This document shows, in pieces, positions 44,762 to 54,874 of a stretch of DNA of 64,000 bases (position 1 is its first letter; each line of letters starts with the position of its first letter). The position numbers and the translations under genes are program-made. A model generated the notes under the pieces. It saw only the letters and a program-made list of their open reading frames with translations, was not told the DNA's origin and searched no databases. Source of the DNA: Simplicispira hankyongi (GTDB lineage Bacteria; Pseudomonadota; Gammaproteobacteria; Burkholderiales; Burkholderiaceae_C); assembly GCF_003570885.1 (NCBI RefSeq), contig NZ_QXJC01000003.1:496001-560000 (forward strand), given 5' to 3'.

Positions 44762-45577
44762 TCACGGCCTTTGGCAAACGGGGCAATAAAAACTGCTGCG
44801 CTGCCCCTGCCGCACCATTTTGATGGGCGCGGCGCAAGTATGACAGGGCGCGCCTGCCCGGCCATACACATGGGCACTGAGCTGGAAGTGCCCCGCGCTG
44901 CCATCGGCCGACTGGAAATCCCGCAAGGTGCTTCCGCCTGCCGCAACGGCCTCGGCCAAAACCGAGCGGATGGCCGCATGCAAGCGCTTGGCGCGCAGCG
45001 GTCCAATACGTCTGGCCTGCGTGGTGGGCCGAATGCCGGCTAGGAAAAGTGCCTCTGAGGCATAAATGTTCCCAACTCCGACAACCAGCTTTCCCGACAA
45101 CAGTACTTGCTTGATGGGCGCCCGGCTGGACTTCAGTCCGGCACTGAAGTCCGCCAGAGAAAAAACCTCTGAAAGCGGCTCTACACCGAGGTGGCCCAGC
45201 AATTTGCGCAGCACGGGAGCATCATCGTCCGGCGCCCAGACTACTGCACCAAAGCGGCGTGGGTCATGCAAACGCAGATGCCCGCGATCGGTCTGCAAAT
45301 CAAAATGGTCGTGCGGCCCACTGGGCGGCAGATTCAGCGCGAACGACAGACTGCCCGACATGCCCAGGTGCACGAGCAGGAGCCCTTGATCCAGGCGCAG
45401 GAGAAGGTATTTGCCGCGTCGGTCCACACAGGTAACACGTCGCCCCACCAAGGATTCGAGGCTGCAGCCCAGAGGCCAGCGCAGCGGCTTTCCAAGCGTT
45501 GCGTCCACAATCCGGGCGCCTGCAATGCGGTCCGCAAAGCTGCGCCGGGTGACTTCGACCTCAGGCAACTCGGGCAT
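44762..45577 (-). CDS. mutM: Formamidopyrimidine-DNA glycosylase MutM
   Basis: This 271-residue enzyme excises 8-oxoguanine paired with cytosine and cuts the AP site. The N-terminal Pro nucleophile and Glu are in MPELPEVE. The conserved Lys is in LGMSGSL/RGKYLLL, and the H2TH region is in [14 protein letters not shown]. The C-terminal zinc finger C-x2-C-x16-C-x2-C (CHTC to CPVC) is complete. The start at 45577 is fixed by the need for Pro at position 2. It is divergent from the TPR lipoprotein gene. Confidence 0.97.
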   Translation of the reverse strand: MPELPEVEVTRRSFADRIAGARIVDATLGKPLRWPLGCSLESLVGRRVTCVDRRGKYLLLRLDQGLLLVHLGMSGSLSFALNLPPSGPHDHFDLQTDRGHLRLHDPRRFGAVVWAPDDDAPVLRKLLGHLGVEPLSEVFSLADFSAGLKSSRAPIKQVLLSGKLVVGVGNIYASEALFLAGIRPTTQARRIGPLRAKRLHAAIRSVLAEAVAAGGSTLRDFQSADGSAGHFQLSAHVYGRAGAPCHTCAAPIKMVRQGQRSSFYCPVCQRP

Positions 45578-45606
45578 AGGAACGCGTGTACAGACAAGGG
45601 TTTCGC

Positions 45607-47388
45607 ATGGATTATTATGGCTTGATGCCTTCCTCCTTACGTCTTCTGGCGGCCCCGCTGCTGGCCTGCTCCCTGGCGGCGTGCGCCGTTCAGGCGCAGA
45701 ACACACCACCGGCTACTTCTCTGCCTACCGCCAGCGCTCCCACGGCACAAGAGAACGGCGCAGAACTCGACGCCGAACTGTTTTATGAAATCTTTACTGG
45801 CGAGCTCTCCGCCCGTTCAGGGGACCCGGGTGCAGGCTACTCGCTGCTGCTCGAAGCTGCACGCCGCAATCAGGACGAAAAACTGTTTCAGCGCGCCACG
45901 GACATCGCACTGCAATCGCGCTCCGGAGAGGCTGCGCTTGCGGCAGCGCACGCCTGGGTAGACGCCTGGCCGACATCGCATACGGCACAGCGCTATCTGT
46001 TGCAGATCTTGCTGGCACTGAACCGTACGGCAGAGACGGCTGCGCCGCTGGCACAGTTCCTGAGCACCGCTGAGCCCTCGGCGCGACAAGGATTGGTGCT
46101 TTCGCTGCCACTCTTGTACCGGCGGGCGAGCGACAAGGCGCTGGCGGCAACGGTCGTATCCGAAGCACTGAAGCCTTATTTCGCCGATCCTGCTCTCGGT
46201 CCTGCGGCCCTGGTCTCCAGCGGCCGCACATTGCTGGTTGCGGGCGACGCCGCCGGGGCACTAGCGGCGGCAGAACAAGCCGCCGCACTTGCCCCTGATT
46301 CAGACGAGCTGGCCTCATTTGCACTGGATTTGCTGGAAGCCAAAGTAGTGGGTGCCGACGCACTGGTGCAAAGAGCGTTCTCCAGCAGCCGCTCGGCGCA
46401 GCTTCACATGACCTACGCACGGGTGCTGCTCGAACTGCAGCGCTATTCGCTTGCCCAAGCCCAGATTGAAACGGTGACCAAGGAGCATCCCGAACTCTCC
46501 CAGCCCTGGCTGGCACTTGCGGCCCTGCAAGTGCAGAACGGAGAGACCGACGGAGCAGAAGCCTCGCTGGCCCGCTTTGCACAAGCGGCGAGCAGCATGG
46601 CAGATTCACCAGAGAAAGATGCCGCAAAATCGCAAACCTATCTGCTGCAATCCGAAATCGCCGAAAAACGGGGCCAATTGGACGAGGCAGAGGCGTGGTT
46701 GGCGAAAATCAGCGACGCCGACTCGCGCTTTGACGTTCAGGTTCGCCGTGCCTCGCTGTTGGCGCGGCGCGGCAAGCTCTCGTATGCTCGCGCGCTGATC
46801 CAAAGCTTGCCCGACAACTCCCCCGAAGAGAAACGGCGCAAGCTGGTGGCCGAAGTGCAGTTGCTGCGCGACAACGGGCAATATGCCGACGCCTATGCCC
46901 TGCAGGGTGAATTGGTCAAGCAAGCGCCTAGTGACCCCGATCTGCTTTATGACCAGGCCATGTTGGCGGAAAAGGCGGGGGACCACGCCACCATGGAACG
47001 CCTGCTGCGCAAGCTCATTGCCGCCAGACCCGACTTTCACCATGCGTACAACGCGCTGGGCTACTCTTTTGCCGAACGCGGCATTCATCTGGCCGAGGCG
47101 CGCAAGCTGGTGGAAACCGCTCTGCGCCTGGCCCCGGGGGATCCTTTCATCACCGACAGTCTGGCCTGGGTGGAGTTTCGCTCAGGCAACAAACAGCGCG
47201 CCCTGGAACTTCTCGAAAGTGCTTTTGCCGCCCGCAAAGACCCAGAAATAGCGGCCCATTTTGGTGAAGTGCTTTGGGCTGCAGGCGATCATGAGCGCGC
47301 GCAGGCCATCTGGCGCGAAGGCCTGCGCAGCGACGCCAAAAATACCACGCTGCTGGAGACGCTCAAGCGACTGGGCGTTGCACTTTGA
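45607..47388 (+). CDS. TPR-repeat lipoprotein
   Basis: This 593-residue exported protein has a signal peptide with a lipobox LAAC (about residues 23-26), so it is probably an outer-membrane or periplasmic lipoprotein. The mature part is a long series of tetratricopeptide repeats from about 60 to the end (for example [28 protein letters not shown] and [19 protein letters not shown]). TPR proteins act as assembly scaffolds. It directly precedes lolB, which inserts lipoproteins in the outer membrane; the pair is conserved in this family and may work together. The ATG at 45607 was chosen for the AAGGG 7 bases upstream; ATG 45625 also fits. Confidence 0.87.
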   Translation: MDYYGLMPSSLRLLAAPLLACSLAACAVQAQNTPPATSLPTASAPTAQENGAELDAELFYEIFTGELSARSGDPGAGYSLLLEAARRNQDEKLFQRATDIALQSRSGEAALAAAHAWVDAWPTSHTAQRYLLQILLALNRTAETAAPLAQFLSTAEPSARQGLVLSLPLLYRRASDKALAATVVSEALKPYFADPALGPAALVSSGRTLLVAGDAAGALAAAEQAAALAPDSDELASFALDLLEAKVVGADALVQRAFSSSRSAQLHMTYARVLLELQRYSLAQAQIETVTKEHPELSQPWLALAALQVQNGETDGAEASLARFAQAASSMADSPEKDAAKSQTYLLQSEIAEKRGQLDEAEAWLAKISDADSRFDVQVRRASLLARRGKLSYARALIQSLPDNSPEEKRRKLVAEVQLLRDNGQYADAYALQGELVKQAPSDPDLLYDQAMLAEKAGDHATMERLLRKLIAARPDFHHAYNALGYSFAERGIHLAEARKLVETALRLAPGDPFITDSLAWVEFRSGNKQRALELLESAFAARKDPEIAAHFGEVLWAAGDHERAQAIWREGLRSDAKNTTLLETLKRLGVAL

Positions 47389-47903
47389 CGCCACAAGCGG
47401 CATTGATGCGGCCCCTGCCGTGGCCACGCTGGGTCGGCGCCTTGCTGATCACGCTGCTGCTGGCGGCCTGCGCCCTGCCCCCACGCACCGCCGTGAGTAC
47501 CAACGCACCCGACCTATGGAGCGGCCGCATGGCCCTGACCGTGGAAGGAGATGCGGGGCAATCGTTTTCCGGCCTATTTGTTCTCGAAGGCGGGCCTGAG
47601 CACGGCAATTTGGCGCTCAGCACCCCGCTTGGCACGGTGCTGGCAGCGTTGCGCTGGGCACCGGGACATGCCGAACTCCGATCATCCCACGGCGTGCAAA
47701 CGGCCGATTCCCTCGATGCACTGCTCCGCGACGCCCTGGGCAGCACAATTCCCATCCAAGCCTTGTTCGCCTGGCTGCGTGGCGATGCAGCCACAGCCGC
47801 CGACTGGCAGGCCGACCTGAGCCAGATCAATGACGGTCGCCTCACTGCGGTGCGCGCCCAGCCCCTGCCCCGCGCCACTTTGCGCATTGCGCTCGACCAC
47901 TGA
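47385..47903 (+). CDS. lolB: Outer-membrane lipoprotein receptor LolB
   Basis: This 172-residue lipoprotein takes lipoproteins from LolA and inserts them into the outer membrane. Signal peptide with lipobox LLAAC (about 25-29). The mature domain starts with WSGRMALTVEGDAGQSFSGLFVLEG, the unclosed-barrel strands typical of LolB, and a later LFAWLRGDAA. TTG at 47385 overlaps the previous stop; an ATG 21 bp later is also possible. It leads into ispE 7 bp after its stop, the widespread lolB-ispE arrangement. Confidence 0.92.
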   Translation: MTPQAALMRPLPWPRWVGALLITLLLAACALPPRTAVSTNAPDLWSGRMALTVEGDAGQSFSGLFVLEGGPEHGNLALSTPLGTVLAALRWAPGHAELRSSHGVQTADSLDALLRDALGSTIPIQALFAWLRGDAATAADWQADLSQINDGRLTAVRAQPLPRATLRIALDH

Positions 47904-47910
47904 GCCCGGT

Positions 47911-48762
47911 ATGCAAAGCCTGTACGACGTTCCCGCTCCTGCCAAGCTCAATCTCTTTCTGCACATCACGGGCAAGCGCCCGGACGGCTACCACCTGCTG
48001 CAATCGGCGTTCATGCTGATCGACTGGTGCGACACCTTGCACTTCGAGCTGCGGCCGGACGGCCGCATCACGCGCGAAGATTTGGCAGGCGATCTGCCTG
48101 AAGACGATCTGAGCGTGCGTGCGGCACGGTCCCTGCAGCAGGCCTGCCATTGCCCCCTTGGTGTGCACATTGGCGTGCTCAAACGCATCCCTGCACAGGC
48201 GGGTATGGGCGGCGGTTCTTCGGATGCGGCGACCACCCTGCTCGCGCTCAACCGTCTCTGGGACCTGGGGCTCAGTCGCCGGGAGCTGATGACCCTGGCG
48301 GCCCCACTGGGTGCCGACGTCCCTTTTTTTCTCTGCGGATCCAACGCCTGGGTCGAAGGGATTGGCGAGCAGCTAACCCCTCTTGAAGGACCCAAAGCTC
48401 TCCCGCCGCAACGCTTTGTGGTCGTAAAACCCGAAGCCGGACTACCCACATCAAGAATTTTTTCTCAAATAACGGCAAAAGATTATTCTGGCAATGCTAG
48501 AATCTCAGGCTTTGCTGCAGACCCATTTGGCTTTGGCCGAAACGACTTGCAGGGCATCGCCGAGATGCTGTGCCCCGAGCTTGCTCAAGCCCTTGATTGG
48601 CTGATGGCTCAGGGATTACATGGCAGAATGACAGGCTCTGGAAGTGCGGTGTTTGCAGCCGCATCGCATGCTGCTCATCTACCCGCACCACCCGGTGTAT
48701 GGCAGGTGAAGGTTTGCGATAATCTGTTGGTTCACCCTCTGGCAGGTTGGGCAACGGAATGA
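47911..48762 (+). CDS. ispE: 4-diphosphocytidyl-2-C-methyl-D-erythritol kinase IspE
   Basis: This 283-residue GHMP kinase phosphorylates CDP-methylerythritol in the MEP isoprenoid route. The catalytic Lys is near the start in APAKLNLFLHITGKRPDGYH. The ATP loop PAQAGMGGGSSDAATTLLALN is at about 92-112, the catalytic Asp is in GADVPFFL, and the C-terminal MTGSGSAVFA loop is present. The downstream part (about 48430-48530) is more AT-rich than its surroundings but the frame is intact. tRNA-Gln follows. Confidence 0.96.
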   Translation: MQSLYDVPAPAKLNLFLHITGKRPDGYHLLQSAFMLIDWCDTLHFELRPDGRITREDLAGDLPEDDLSVRAARSLQQACHCPLGVHIGVLKRIPAQAGMGGGSSDAATTLLALNRLWDLGLSRRELMTLAAPLGADVPFFLCGSNAWVEGIGEQLTPLEGPKALPPQRFVVVKPEAGLPTSRIFSQITAKDYSGNARISGFAADPFGFGRNDLQGIAEMLCPELAQALDWLMAQGLHGRMTGSGSAVFAAASHAAHLPAPPGVWQVKVCDNLLVHPLAGWATE

Positions 48763-48801
48763 GTTTTGGGTACACAGCCACCTATGGTTGTGCACCTGTG
48801 T

Positions 48802-48878
48802 AGGGGAGTCGCCAAGCTGGTTAAGGCACTGGATTTTGATTCCAGCATGCAAAGGTTCGAATCCTTTCTCCCCTGCCA
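48802..48878 (+). tRNA. tRNA-Gln (UUG anticodon)
   Basis: The 77-nt gene includes an encoded CCA. The acceptor AGGGGAG pairs with CTCCCCT, the anticodon stem-loop is CTGGATTTTGATTCCAG (anticodon TTG), and the T-arm is AAAGGTTCGAATCCTTT. It lies between ispE and prs, as in many betaproteobacteria. Confidence 0.97.
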
Positions 48879-48926
48879 AATGCTTGTCCCGAATACGGAC
48901 AATATTTTCTAAAAGCTGGGACGCTC

Positions 48927-49901
48927 ATGCAGGCCAACCACCCCGATTTCATGGTCTTCACCGGCAACGCCAATCCGCAGCTTGCCGCTGAAATCGCACA
49001 GCATCTCGGCATCGGCCTCGGCGCCGCCCATGTAGGACGCTTCTCCGACGGCGAAGTGACCGTGGAAATCAAGCAGAACGTGCGCGCACGGGATGTGTTC
49101 GTCGTGCAGTCCACCTGCGCGCCGACCAACGACAGCCTGATGGAACTGCTCATCATGGTCGATGCGCTCAAGCGCGCGTCGGCCGAGCGCATCAGCGCCG
49201 TCATTCCCTATTTCGGCTACGCCCGGCAAGACCGCAGGCCGCGCTCGACCCGCGTGCCGATCAGCGCCAAGGTCGTGGCCAACATGCTGCAAGCCGTCGG
49301 TGTAGCCCGCGTGCTGACCATGGATTTGCATGCCGACCAGATTCAGGGTTTCTTCGACATCCCGGTCGACAACATTTACGCCTCGCCCGTGCTGTTGGGC
49401 GATCTGCGCCAGAAGGACTACCACGACCTCATCGTCGTCTCGCCCGACGTCGGCGGCGTGGTGCGCGCCCGGGCACTGGCCAAGCAACTCAATTGCGATC
49501 TGGCCATCATCGACAAGCGCCGCCCCAAGGCCAACGTGTCCGAGGTGATGCACGTCATCGGCGAAATCGAAGGCCGCAACTGCGTCGTCATGGACGACAT
49601 GATCGACACCGCGGGCACCTTGGTCAAAGCGGCCGAAGTGCTCAAGGAGCGCGGCGCCAAGAAGGTCTACGCCTATTGCACGCACCCGATTTTTTCAGGT
49701 CCGGCCATCGAGCGCATCACGCAAGGCGCCGCACTCGACGAAGTCGTCGTCACCAACACCATTCCCTTGAGCGAGGCGGCACGCGCCTGCCCCAAGATTC
49801 GCCAGGTTTCCGTGGCTCCGCTGTTCGCCGAGACGATCCAGCGCATTGCCCGCGGCGACTCGGTCATGAGTTTGTTCTCGGATCAGGAAAATCTTTTTTA
49901 G
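48927..49901 (+). CDS. prs: Ribose-phosphate pyrophosphokinase Prs
   Basis: This 324-residue enzyme makes PRPP from ribose-5-phosphate and ATP for purine, pyrimidine, His, Trp and NAD synthesis. The [10 protein letters not shown] start, the ATP-loop [22 protein letters not shown], the metal site [12 protein letters not shown], and the PRPP-binding loop [13 protein letters not shown] are complete. Class I length. It is followed after a 113-bp gap by rplY, which has its own ribosome site GGAGAG. Confidence 0.97.
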   Translation: MQANHPDFMVFTGNANPQLAAEIAQHLGIGLGAAHVGRFSDGEVTVEIKQNVRARDVFVVQSTCAPTNDSLMELLIMVDALKRASAERISAVIPYFGYARQDRRPRSTRVPISAKVVANMLQAVGVARVLTMDLHADQIQGFFDIPVDNIYASPVLLGDLRQKDYHDLIVVSPDVGGVVRARALAKQLNCDLAIIDKRRPKANVSEVMHVIGEIEGRNCVVMDDMIDTAGTLVKAAEVLKERGAKKVYAYCTHPIFSGPAIERITQGAALDEVVVTNTIPLSEAARACPKIRQVSVAPLFAETIQRIARGDSVMSLFSDQENLF

Positions 49902-50014
49902 ATTTCTACAAAACCTTTTCTGATTCGTGACAAGAAGCCGGGCAGCCTATCAGGCGGCCCACCAACCAACCGGAAGTGACACTGGTCGCGGTGCACTTCA
50001 TTTCGGAGAGAACT

Positions 50015-50653
50015 ATGAACTTCGTCGCTTTTGAGCGCGCCAAGCAAGGTACGGGTGCGAGCCGCCGTCTGCGCAATTCGGGCCGCACGCCCGGCATCGT
50101 CTACGGCGGTGCTGCTGAACCCCAAGCCATTGAGCTGGACCACAACGCTTTGTGGCACGCCCTCAAGAAGGAAGCCTTTCATTCGAGCGTGCTCGAAATG
50201 GAAATTGCCGGCGCCACGAGCAAAGTGCTGCTGCGCGACGTGCAGTACCACCCCTACAAACAGCTCGTGCTGCACGTGGACTTCCAGCGCGTGGACGCCA
50301 AGACCCGTTTGCACATGAAGGTGCCACTGCACTTCATCAATGCGGAAGAATCGCCTGCCATGAAAGTAGACCATTGCACGGTCAACCACGTGGTGACCGA
50401 GCTGGACGTGGCCTGCATGCCCTCCGAGCTGCCCGAATTCATCACCGTGGACCTGAGCGAGCTGAAGAAAGGCTCGTCGCTGCACTTGAAGGACATCAAG
50501 CTGCCCAAGGGCGTCAACGCCGTGACCAAGGGTTCTGCCAACAACCCGGTCGTGGTGACCGCCATCCCGCCTCTGGTCATCGAGGAAGCGCCTGCCGCCG
50601 ACGCAGCGGCTGCCGATGCAGCTCCTGCCAAGGGCAAGGGCAAGAAGAAGTAA
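50015..50653 (+). CDS. rplY: 50S ribosomal protein L25/general stress protein Ctc
   Basis: This 212-residue protein binds 5S rRNA in the large subunit. The N-terminal L25 domain (about 1-95) has [16 protein letters not shown] and [21 protein letters not shown]. The C-terminal TL5/Ctc domain (about 100-190) and an Ala-rich basic tail (KGKGKKK) follow. The start at 50015 was chosen because MNFVAFER is the usual N-terminus. A strong terminator follows. Confidence 0.95.
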   Translation: MNFVAFERAKQGTGASRRLRNSGRTPGIVYGGAAEPQAIELDHNALWHALKKEAFHSSVLEMEIAGATSKVLLRDVQYHPYKQLVLHVDFQRVDAKTRLHMKVPLHFINAEESPAMKVDHCTVNHVVTELDVACMPSELPEFITVDLSELKKGSSLHLKDIKLPKGVNAVTKGSANNPVVVTAIPPLVIEEAPAADAAAADAAPAKGKGKKK

Positions 50654-50695
50654 TCGCTTCTTCGCCTTGCCAGTCGCAGCATGCGGCTGGCCCGC

Positions 50696-50724
50696 AACGG
50701 CCCACCCCGCGTGGGCCGTTTGTC
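50696..50724 (+). terminator. Rho-independent terminator after rplY
   Basis: A perfect 10-bp stem AACGGCCCAC/GTGGGCCGTT has a 5-base loop and is followed by TGTCATT. The T-run is short. It lies between rplY and pth, which suggests partial termination or attenuation before pth. Confidence 0.7.
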
Positions 50725-50776
50725 ATTGTGCTGGCACACACCGCCAGCACACCTCTCGCTGCGGATAATCCTTGCC

Positions 50777-51388
50777 ATGATCAAACTGGTGGTGGGCCTG
50801 GGCAACCCAGGCCCGGAATACGAGGCCACGCGGCACAACGCGGGCTTCTGGTGGGTGGACGCGCTGGCGCGCGAACTCAAGGTGCAACTGGTGCCCGAAC
50901 GCAGCTACTGGGGTCTGGCCGCGCGTGCCACAGTCGATGGCCAGCCGGTATGGCTGCTGGAGCCACAGACCTTCATGAACCTCTCGGGCAAGGCGGTTGC
51001 GGCACTGGCGCGTTTTTTCAAGATTGCGCCGAACGAGGTGCTGGTCGTGCACGACGAACTGGACTTGCAGCCCGGCCAGGCCAAGCTCAAGCGCGGCGGC
51101 GGGCATGCGGGCCACAACGGGCTGCGCGACATCCACGCGCAGCTCGGCACGCCCGACTACTGGCGGCTGCGCATCGGCATTGGGCACCCGGGTGATCGTG
51201 CCGAGGTGGCCAACTGGGTGCTCAAGCGCCCGCCACAGGAGCAGCGCACGCTGATCGAAGACAGCATCGCCCACTCGCTCAAGGCCTGGCCTGCATTGCT
51301 GGCGGCCGACATGGACAAGGCGGCGCAGCAGATCCACACCACCAAGCCGCCCAGGCCCAAACCACCCCGGCCTGTCGAGTCCGCTTGA
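50777..51388 (+). CDS. pth: Peptidyl-tRNA hydrolase
   Basis: This 203-residue enzyme recycles tRNA from prematurely released peptidyl-tRNA. It has [20 protein letters not shown] with catalytic His H20, FMNLSGKAV, the HDELDL Asp, and [17 protein letters not shown]. The Pro/Lys-rich C-terminal tail ([14 protein letters not shown]) is an addition to the core. The in-frame region upstream of 50777 was not used because [15 protein letters not shown] is the standard N-terminus. Confidence 0.96.
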   Translation: MIKLVVGLGNPGPEYEATRHNAGFWWVDALARELKVQLVPERSYWGLAARATVDGQPVWLLEPQTFMNLSGKAVAALARFFKIAPNEVLVVHDELDLQPGQAKLKRGGGHAGHNGLRDIHAQLGTPDYWRLRIGIGHPGDRAEVANWVLKRPPQEQRTLIEDSIAHSLKAWPALLAADMDKAAQQIHTTKPPRPKPPRPVESA

Positions 51389-51450
51389 TACTATTATTCT
51401 TATAGCTTCTAGCGCTTACTGCATAAGTGCTAGAGGTCTAAAACACCTAA
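51389..51450 (+). repeat. Dispersed palindromic repeat, copy 8 (convergent gap)
   Basis: CTATTATTCTTATAGCTTCTAGCGCTTACTGCATAAGTGCTAGAGGTCTAAAA starts at the pth stop codon and ends just before the ferredoxin stop. It fills the gap between convergent genes. Confidence 0.9.
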
Positions 51451-51453
51451 CTT

Positions 51454-51759
<306 letters not shown>

Positions 51760-51848
51760 TTATCCCGTGCGGGCCAACGCACTACAGAGCGTGCTGGCTT
51801 TGCCGTTAAGCTGCAGACGTAGAGTTTGCCGTTCTGGCCCGTACCTCC

Positions 51849-52811
51849 ATGCGCCTGTTCCTTCTGCGTCGCTTTGTCACCTTGCTGCTCACGCTCGCCG
51901 CCGCGTCCGCCGTGGTGTTCGTCGTGCTCGATGTGCTGCCGGGCAACGCCGCACAAACCATGATGGGGCCGGACGCCGCACCCGAGGCCGTTGCCGAGCT
52001 GGCGCGCCAGCTGGGGCTCGACCAACCCGCCTGGCAGCGCTATGGCACATGGGTGCAAGGCCTGCTGCACGGCGACATGGGCGAGAGCTATGCCTACGGC
52101 AGCCCCGTGGGCGAATTGGTGGCCGAGCGGCTGGCGGTCACCGTGCCGCTGGCGCTGATCGCGATGGCGCTGGCCGTGGCCATGGCACTTGCCGCGGGCA
52201 TGTTTGCCGCCGCGCACCACAACCGCGCGGGCGACACCGGCGTGATGGCGCTGGTGCAGCTCGGCATTGCAGTGCCCAATTTCTGGCTGGCTATTCTTTT
52301 GATCCTGCTGTTTGCGGTGCGCCTGCAATGGCTGCCGGCGGGGGGCTTCCCGGGCTGGCAGGCCCAGGAGGGCGGCGGTTTCTGGCCGGCGCTGCAGGCC
52401 CTGCTGCTGCCCGCTGTGGCGCTGGCCGTGGTGCAGGGAGCGATCCTGGCGCGCATCACGCGCTCGGCCCTGCTCGAAGTGCTGCGCGAGGATTTCGTGC
52501 GCACCGCACGCGCCAAGGGACTCTCCCGCCGCGCCGCGCTGTGGCGCCATGTGCTGAGGAACGCCCTGGTGCCCGTGCTCACCGTGATGGGCCTGCAATT
52601 TGCCGGGCTGCTGGCGGGCACCATCGTGGTCGAGAACGTGTTTGCTCTGCCGGGCCTGGGGCGGCTGGTGTTCCAGTCGATCGCCAACCGCGACGTGATT
52701 GTGGTGCGCAACTGCGTTCTGCTGCTGGCCGGCATGGTGGTTGTCGTCAATTTTGCGGTGGACGTGCTGGCCGCGTTCATTGATCCGCGGCTCGCCCGCC
52801 GCGCCGCATGA
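51849..52811 (+). CDS. Peptide/nickel-type ABC transporter permease (DppB-like)
   Basis: This 320-residue inner-membrane permease has six predicted helices. It has the N-terminal RFVTLLLTLAAASAVVFVVLDVLPGNAA of the DppB/OppB type. The EAA-like coupling motif VRTARAKGLSRRAALWRHVLRNALVPVLT is at about 220-248. It is the first gene of a five-gene importer operon that continues with the second permease (4-bp overlap), two ATPases, the binding protein and an amidase. The substrate, di/oligopeptide or another solute, is not set by sequence. Confidence 0.93.
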   Translation: MRLFLLRRFVTLLLTLAAASAVVFVVLDVLPGNAAQTMMGPDAAPEAVAELARQLGLDQPAWQRYGTWVQGLLHGDMGESYAYGSPVGELVAERLAVTVPLALIAMALAVAMALAAGMFAAAHHNRAGDTGVMALVQLGIAVPNFWLAILLILLFAVRLQWLPAGGFPGWQAQEGGGFWPALQALLLPAVALAVVQGAILARITRSALLEVLREDFVRTARAKGLSRRAALWRHVLRNALVPVLTVMGLQFAGLLAGTIVVENVFALPGLGRLVFQSIANRDVIVVRNCVLLLAGMVVVVNFAVDVLAAFIDPRLARRAA

Positions 52812-53662
52812 GCGGCCGCGCCCTTCCCCGCCGCCCTTGGCAGCGCGCGCTGCGCCACCCCAGCTTTCTAGCGGGCAGCCTGCTGGCGCTGCTGGTGCTG
52901 GGTGCAGCGCTCTTATCGCTATGGTGGACGCCCTGGTCGCCCTACGCCATGGACATGGCGCAGCGCCTGGCACCGCCTGGCGGCGCGCACTGGCTGGGCA
53001 CCGATGCCTTTGGCCGCGATGTGGCCTCGCTGCTGCTGGTGGGCGCGCGCAGCAGCCTGCTGGCCGGCTTGGTGGCCGTAGGCATTGGGCTGGTGGTGGG
53101 CACCGCGCTCGGCCTGCTGGCCGCCGCGCGGCGCGGCTGGGTCGAAGAACTGGTGATGCGGCTGGCCGATTTCAGCTTCGCCTTCCCGGCGGTGCTCTCG
53201 GCCATCTTGTTCACGGCGGCCTGGGGCGCAGGGCTGGTCAACGCCATTGCGGCCATTGGCATTTTCAACATTCCGGTGTTTGCCCGCGTGGCGCGCGCGG
53301 GGGCGCTCGGTGTGTGGTCGCGCGACTACGTGCTGGCGGCGCGCGCCTGCGGCAAGGGGATACTCCGCATCACACTGGAGCATGTGCTGCCCAACATCGC
53401 CTCTGCCCTCATCGTGCAGGCCACGGTGCAGTTTGCGCTGGCGATTCTGGCCGAGGCGGCGCTGTCTTACCTGGGCCTGGGCACGCAGCCGCCGCAGCCA
53501 TCGTGGGGCCGCATGCTGGCCGATGCGCAAACATTGATGTACCAGGCGCCGCTGCTGGCCGTGTGGCCCGGTGCGGCCATTGCCTGTGCGGTACTGGGCT
53601 TGAACCTGCTGGGCGACGGCCTGCGCGACTTACTTGATCCGCGCCTGGCCCGTTCCCGCTGA
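52808..53662 (+). CDS. Peptide/nickel-type ABC transporter permease (DppC-like)
   Basis: This 284-residue permease has an N-terminal helix (about 20-42), the motif LGTDAFGRDVASLLLVGARSSLLAGLVAV and the coupling loop YVLAARACGKGILRITLEHVLPNIAS. LAEAALSYLGLGTQPPQPSWG follows, all typical of DppC/OppC. It forms the channel with the DppB-like subunit and overlaps it by 4 bp. Confidence 0.94.
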   Translation: MSGRALPRRPWQRALRHPSFLAGSLLALLVLGAALLSLWWTPWSPYAMDMAQRLAPPGGAHWLGTDAFGRDVASLLLVGARSSLLAGLVAVGIGLVVGTALGLLAAARRGWVEELVMRLADFSFAFPAVLSAILFTAAWGAGLVNAIAAIGIFNIPVFARVARAGALGVWSRDYVLAARACGKGILRITLEHVLPNIASALIVQATVQFALAILAEAALSYLGLGTQPPQPSWGRMLADAQTLMYQAPLLAVWPGAAIACAVLGLNLLGDGLRDLLDPRLARSR

Positions 53663-53671
53663 GAAAACTCG

Positions 53672-54874
53672 ATGTCGCTCCTCACCGTCTTGAACCTGCG
53701 TATTGCGCTCGCCACGCCGTACGGCACGGTGGACGCCGTGCGCGGCATCGACTTCTCGCTGCCTGCCGGCGGCACCCTGGGCCTGATTGGCGAATCGGGC
53801 TGCGGCAAATCGCTGACCGCGCTGGCGCTGATGGGCCTGCTGCCCGAGGGCGCCAGTGTGAGCGGCAGCATGCGCCTGGGCGGGCAGGAACTGGTGGGGC
53901 TTGGCGAGAGCGCCCTGTGCGCCCTGCGCGGCAACCGCATCGCCATGGTGTTCCAGGAGCCCATGGCCGCGCTCAACCCGCTGCACCGCGTGGGCGACCA
54001 GGTGGCCGAGCCGCTGCGCATCCACCAAGGCCTTGCGCGCAGCCAGGCGCGCAAGGAGGCGAAAATCTTGTTGGAGCGCGTCGGCATTGCCGACGCCGCA
54101 CGCCGCATGGACGGCTACCCGCACGAGTTTTCGGGCGGCCAGCGCCAGCGCATCTGCATTGCCATGGCGCTCGCCTGCGGGCCGGATCTGCTGGTGGCCG
54201 ACGAACCCACCACCGCGCTGGACACCGAAGTGCAGGCGCAAATTCTCGCCCTGCTGGCTGAACTGGTGGCCGAGCGCGGCATGGCGCTGCTGCTGATCTC
54301 CCACGACCTGGCCGTGGTAGCACGGCACACGGCCAACATGCTGGTGATGTACGGCGGCACCGTCGTCGAGGCCGGCCCAACGCAAGAGGTCTTCGCCCGC
54401 ATGGCCCACCCGTACACGCGTGGCCTGCTCGCGGCCCGCCCGGTGCTAGGAGTCTGTCGGACTTGGAGCGTCGAAAGCGAAAACCGGAGGTTTCACCAAA
54501 ATCAGCCCCAGCGAGGGCAGTTTTTGCCGGATTTGCAGCCCCATAGCCCGGCTATGGGGCAAAAAGACGGTGTTCTCGAAGAGCGGCGAAGCCAAAAATG
54601 GACCGCTGCGGCAGATTTGCAGCCGACGATTTCCAAGTCCGACAGGCTCCTAGGCAGCCACGCGAGCACCCGCGCCGCGCTGCGCCCGCCCCTGCCCACC
54701 ATTGCCGGCAGCGTGCCATCCCTGCAGGCGCTGCCGCCGGGCTGCCCCTTTGCCGGGCGCTGCGCCTTCACCATCGAAGCCTGCCACGCCGCGCCGCCGC
54801 CGGCGGTGGATGTGGGCCATGGCCACCGCGTGCGCTGCATCCGGCCAGAAGCCATGGCGGGCGATGCACCATGA
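53672..54874 (+). CDS. Peptide ABC transporter ATPase (DppD-like) with in-frame MITE insertion
   Basis: This 400-residue ATPase has Walker [10 protein letters not shown] at about 37-45, the Q-loop [15 protein letters not shown], signature [15 protein letters not shown], Walker [13 protein letters not shown] and the C-terminal oligopeptide-transporter region with [16 protein letters not shown]. Residues about 260-327 come from a 200-bp inverted-repeat element plus its 4-bp CTAG duplication (204 bp, 68 codons), inserted in frame without a stop between the core and the C-terminal region. Without it the protein would be 332 residues, the normal size. The insert is rich in Q, S and R and has no recognisable fold. 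Activity may be kept or lost. Confidence 0.92.
   Translation: MSLLTVLNLRIALATPYGTVDAVRGIDFSLPAGGTLGLIGESGCGKSLTALALMGLLPEGASVSGSMRLGGQELVGLGESALCALRGNRIAMVFQEPMAALNPLHRVGDQVAEPLRIHQGLARSQARKEAKILLERVGIADAARRMDGYPHEFSGGQRQRICIAMALACGPDLLVADEPTTALDTEVQAQILALLAELVAERGMALLLISHDLAVVARHTANMLVMYGGTVVEAGPTQEVFARMAHPYTRGLLAARPVLGVCRTWSVESENRRFHQNQPQRGQFLPDLQPHSPAMGQKDGVLEERRSQKWTAAADLQPTISKSDRLLGSHASTRAALRPPLPTIAGSVPSLQALPPGCPFAGRCAFTIEACHAAPPPAVDVGHGHRVRCIRPEAMAGDAP
54450..54649. mobile_element. 200-bp MITE-like element with CTAG target duplication
   Basis: The ends are GAGTCTGTCGGACTTGGA and its complement with one mismatch. They are flanked by CTAG at 54446-54449 and 54650-54653. Inside is a perfect 9-bp hairpin CCCCATAGC/GCTATGGGG (54538-54558) and no transposase. 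A 4-bp CTAG duplication is the kind made by some DDE transposases of the IS5 or related families; I do not assign the family. The inserted length is a multiple of three. Confidence 0.9.

Noticed and set aside
48430-48530. AT-richer stretch inside ispE considered as a possible insertion
   Set aside because: The frame and family motifs run through it, and no inverted repeats or duplications flank it.
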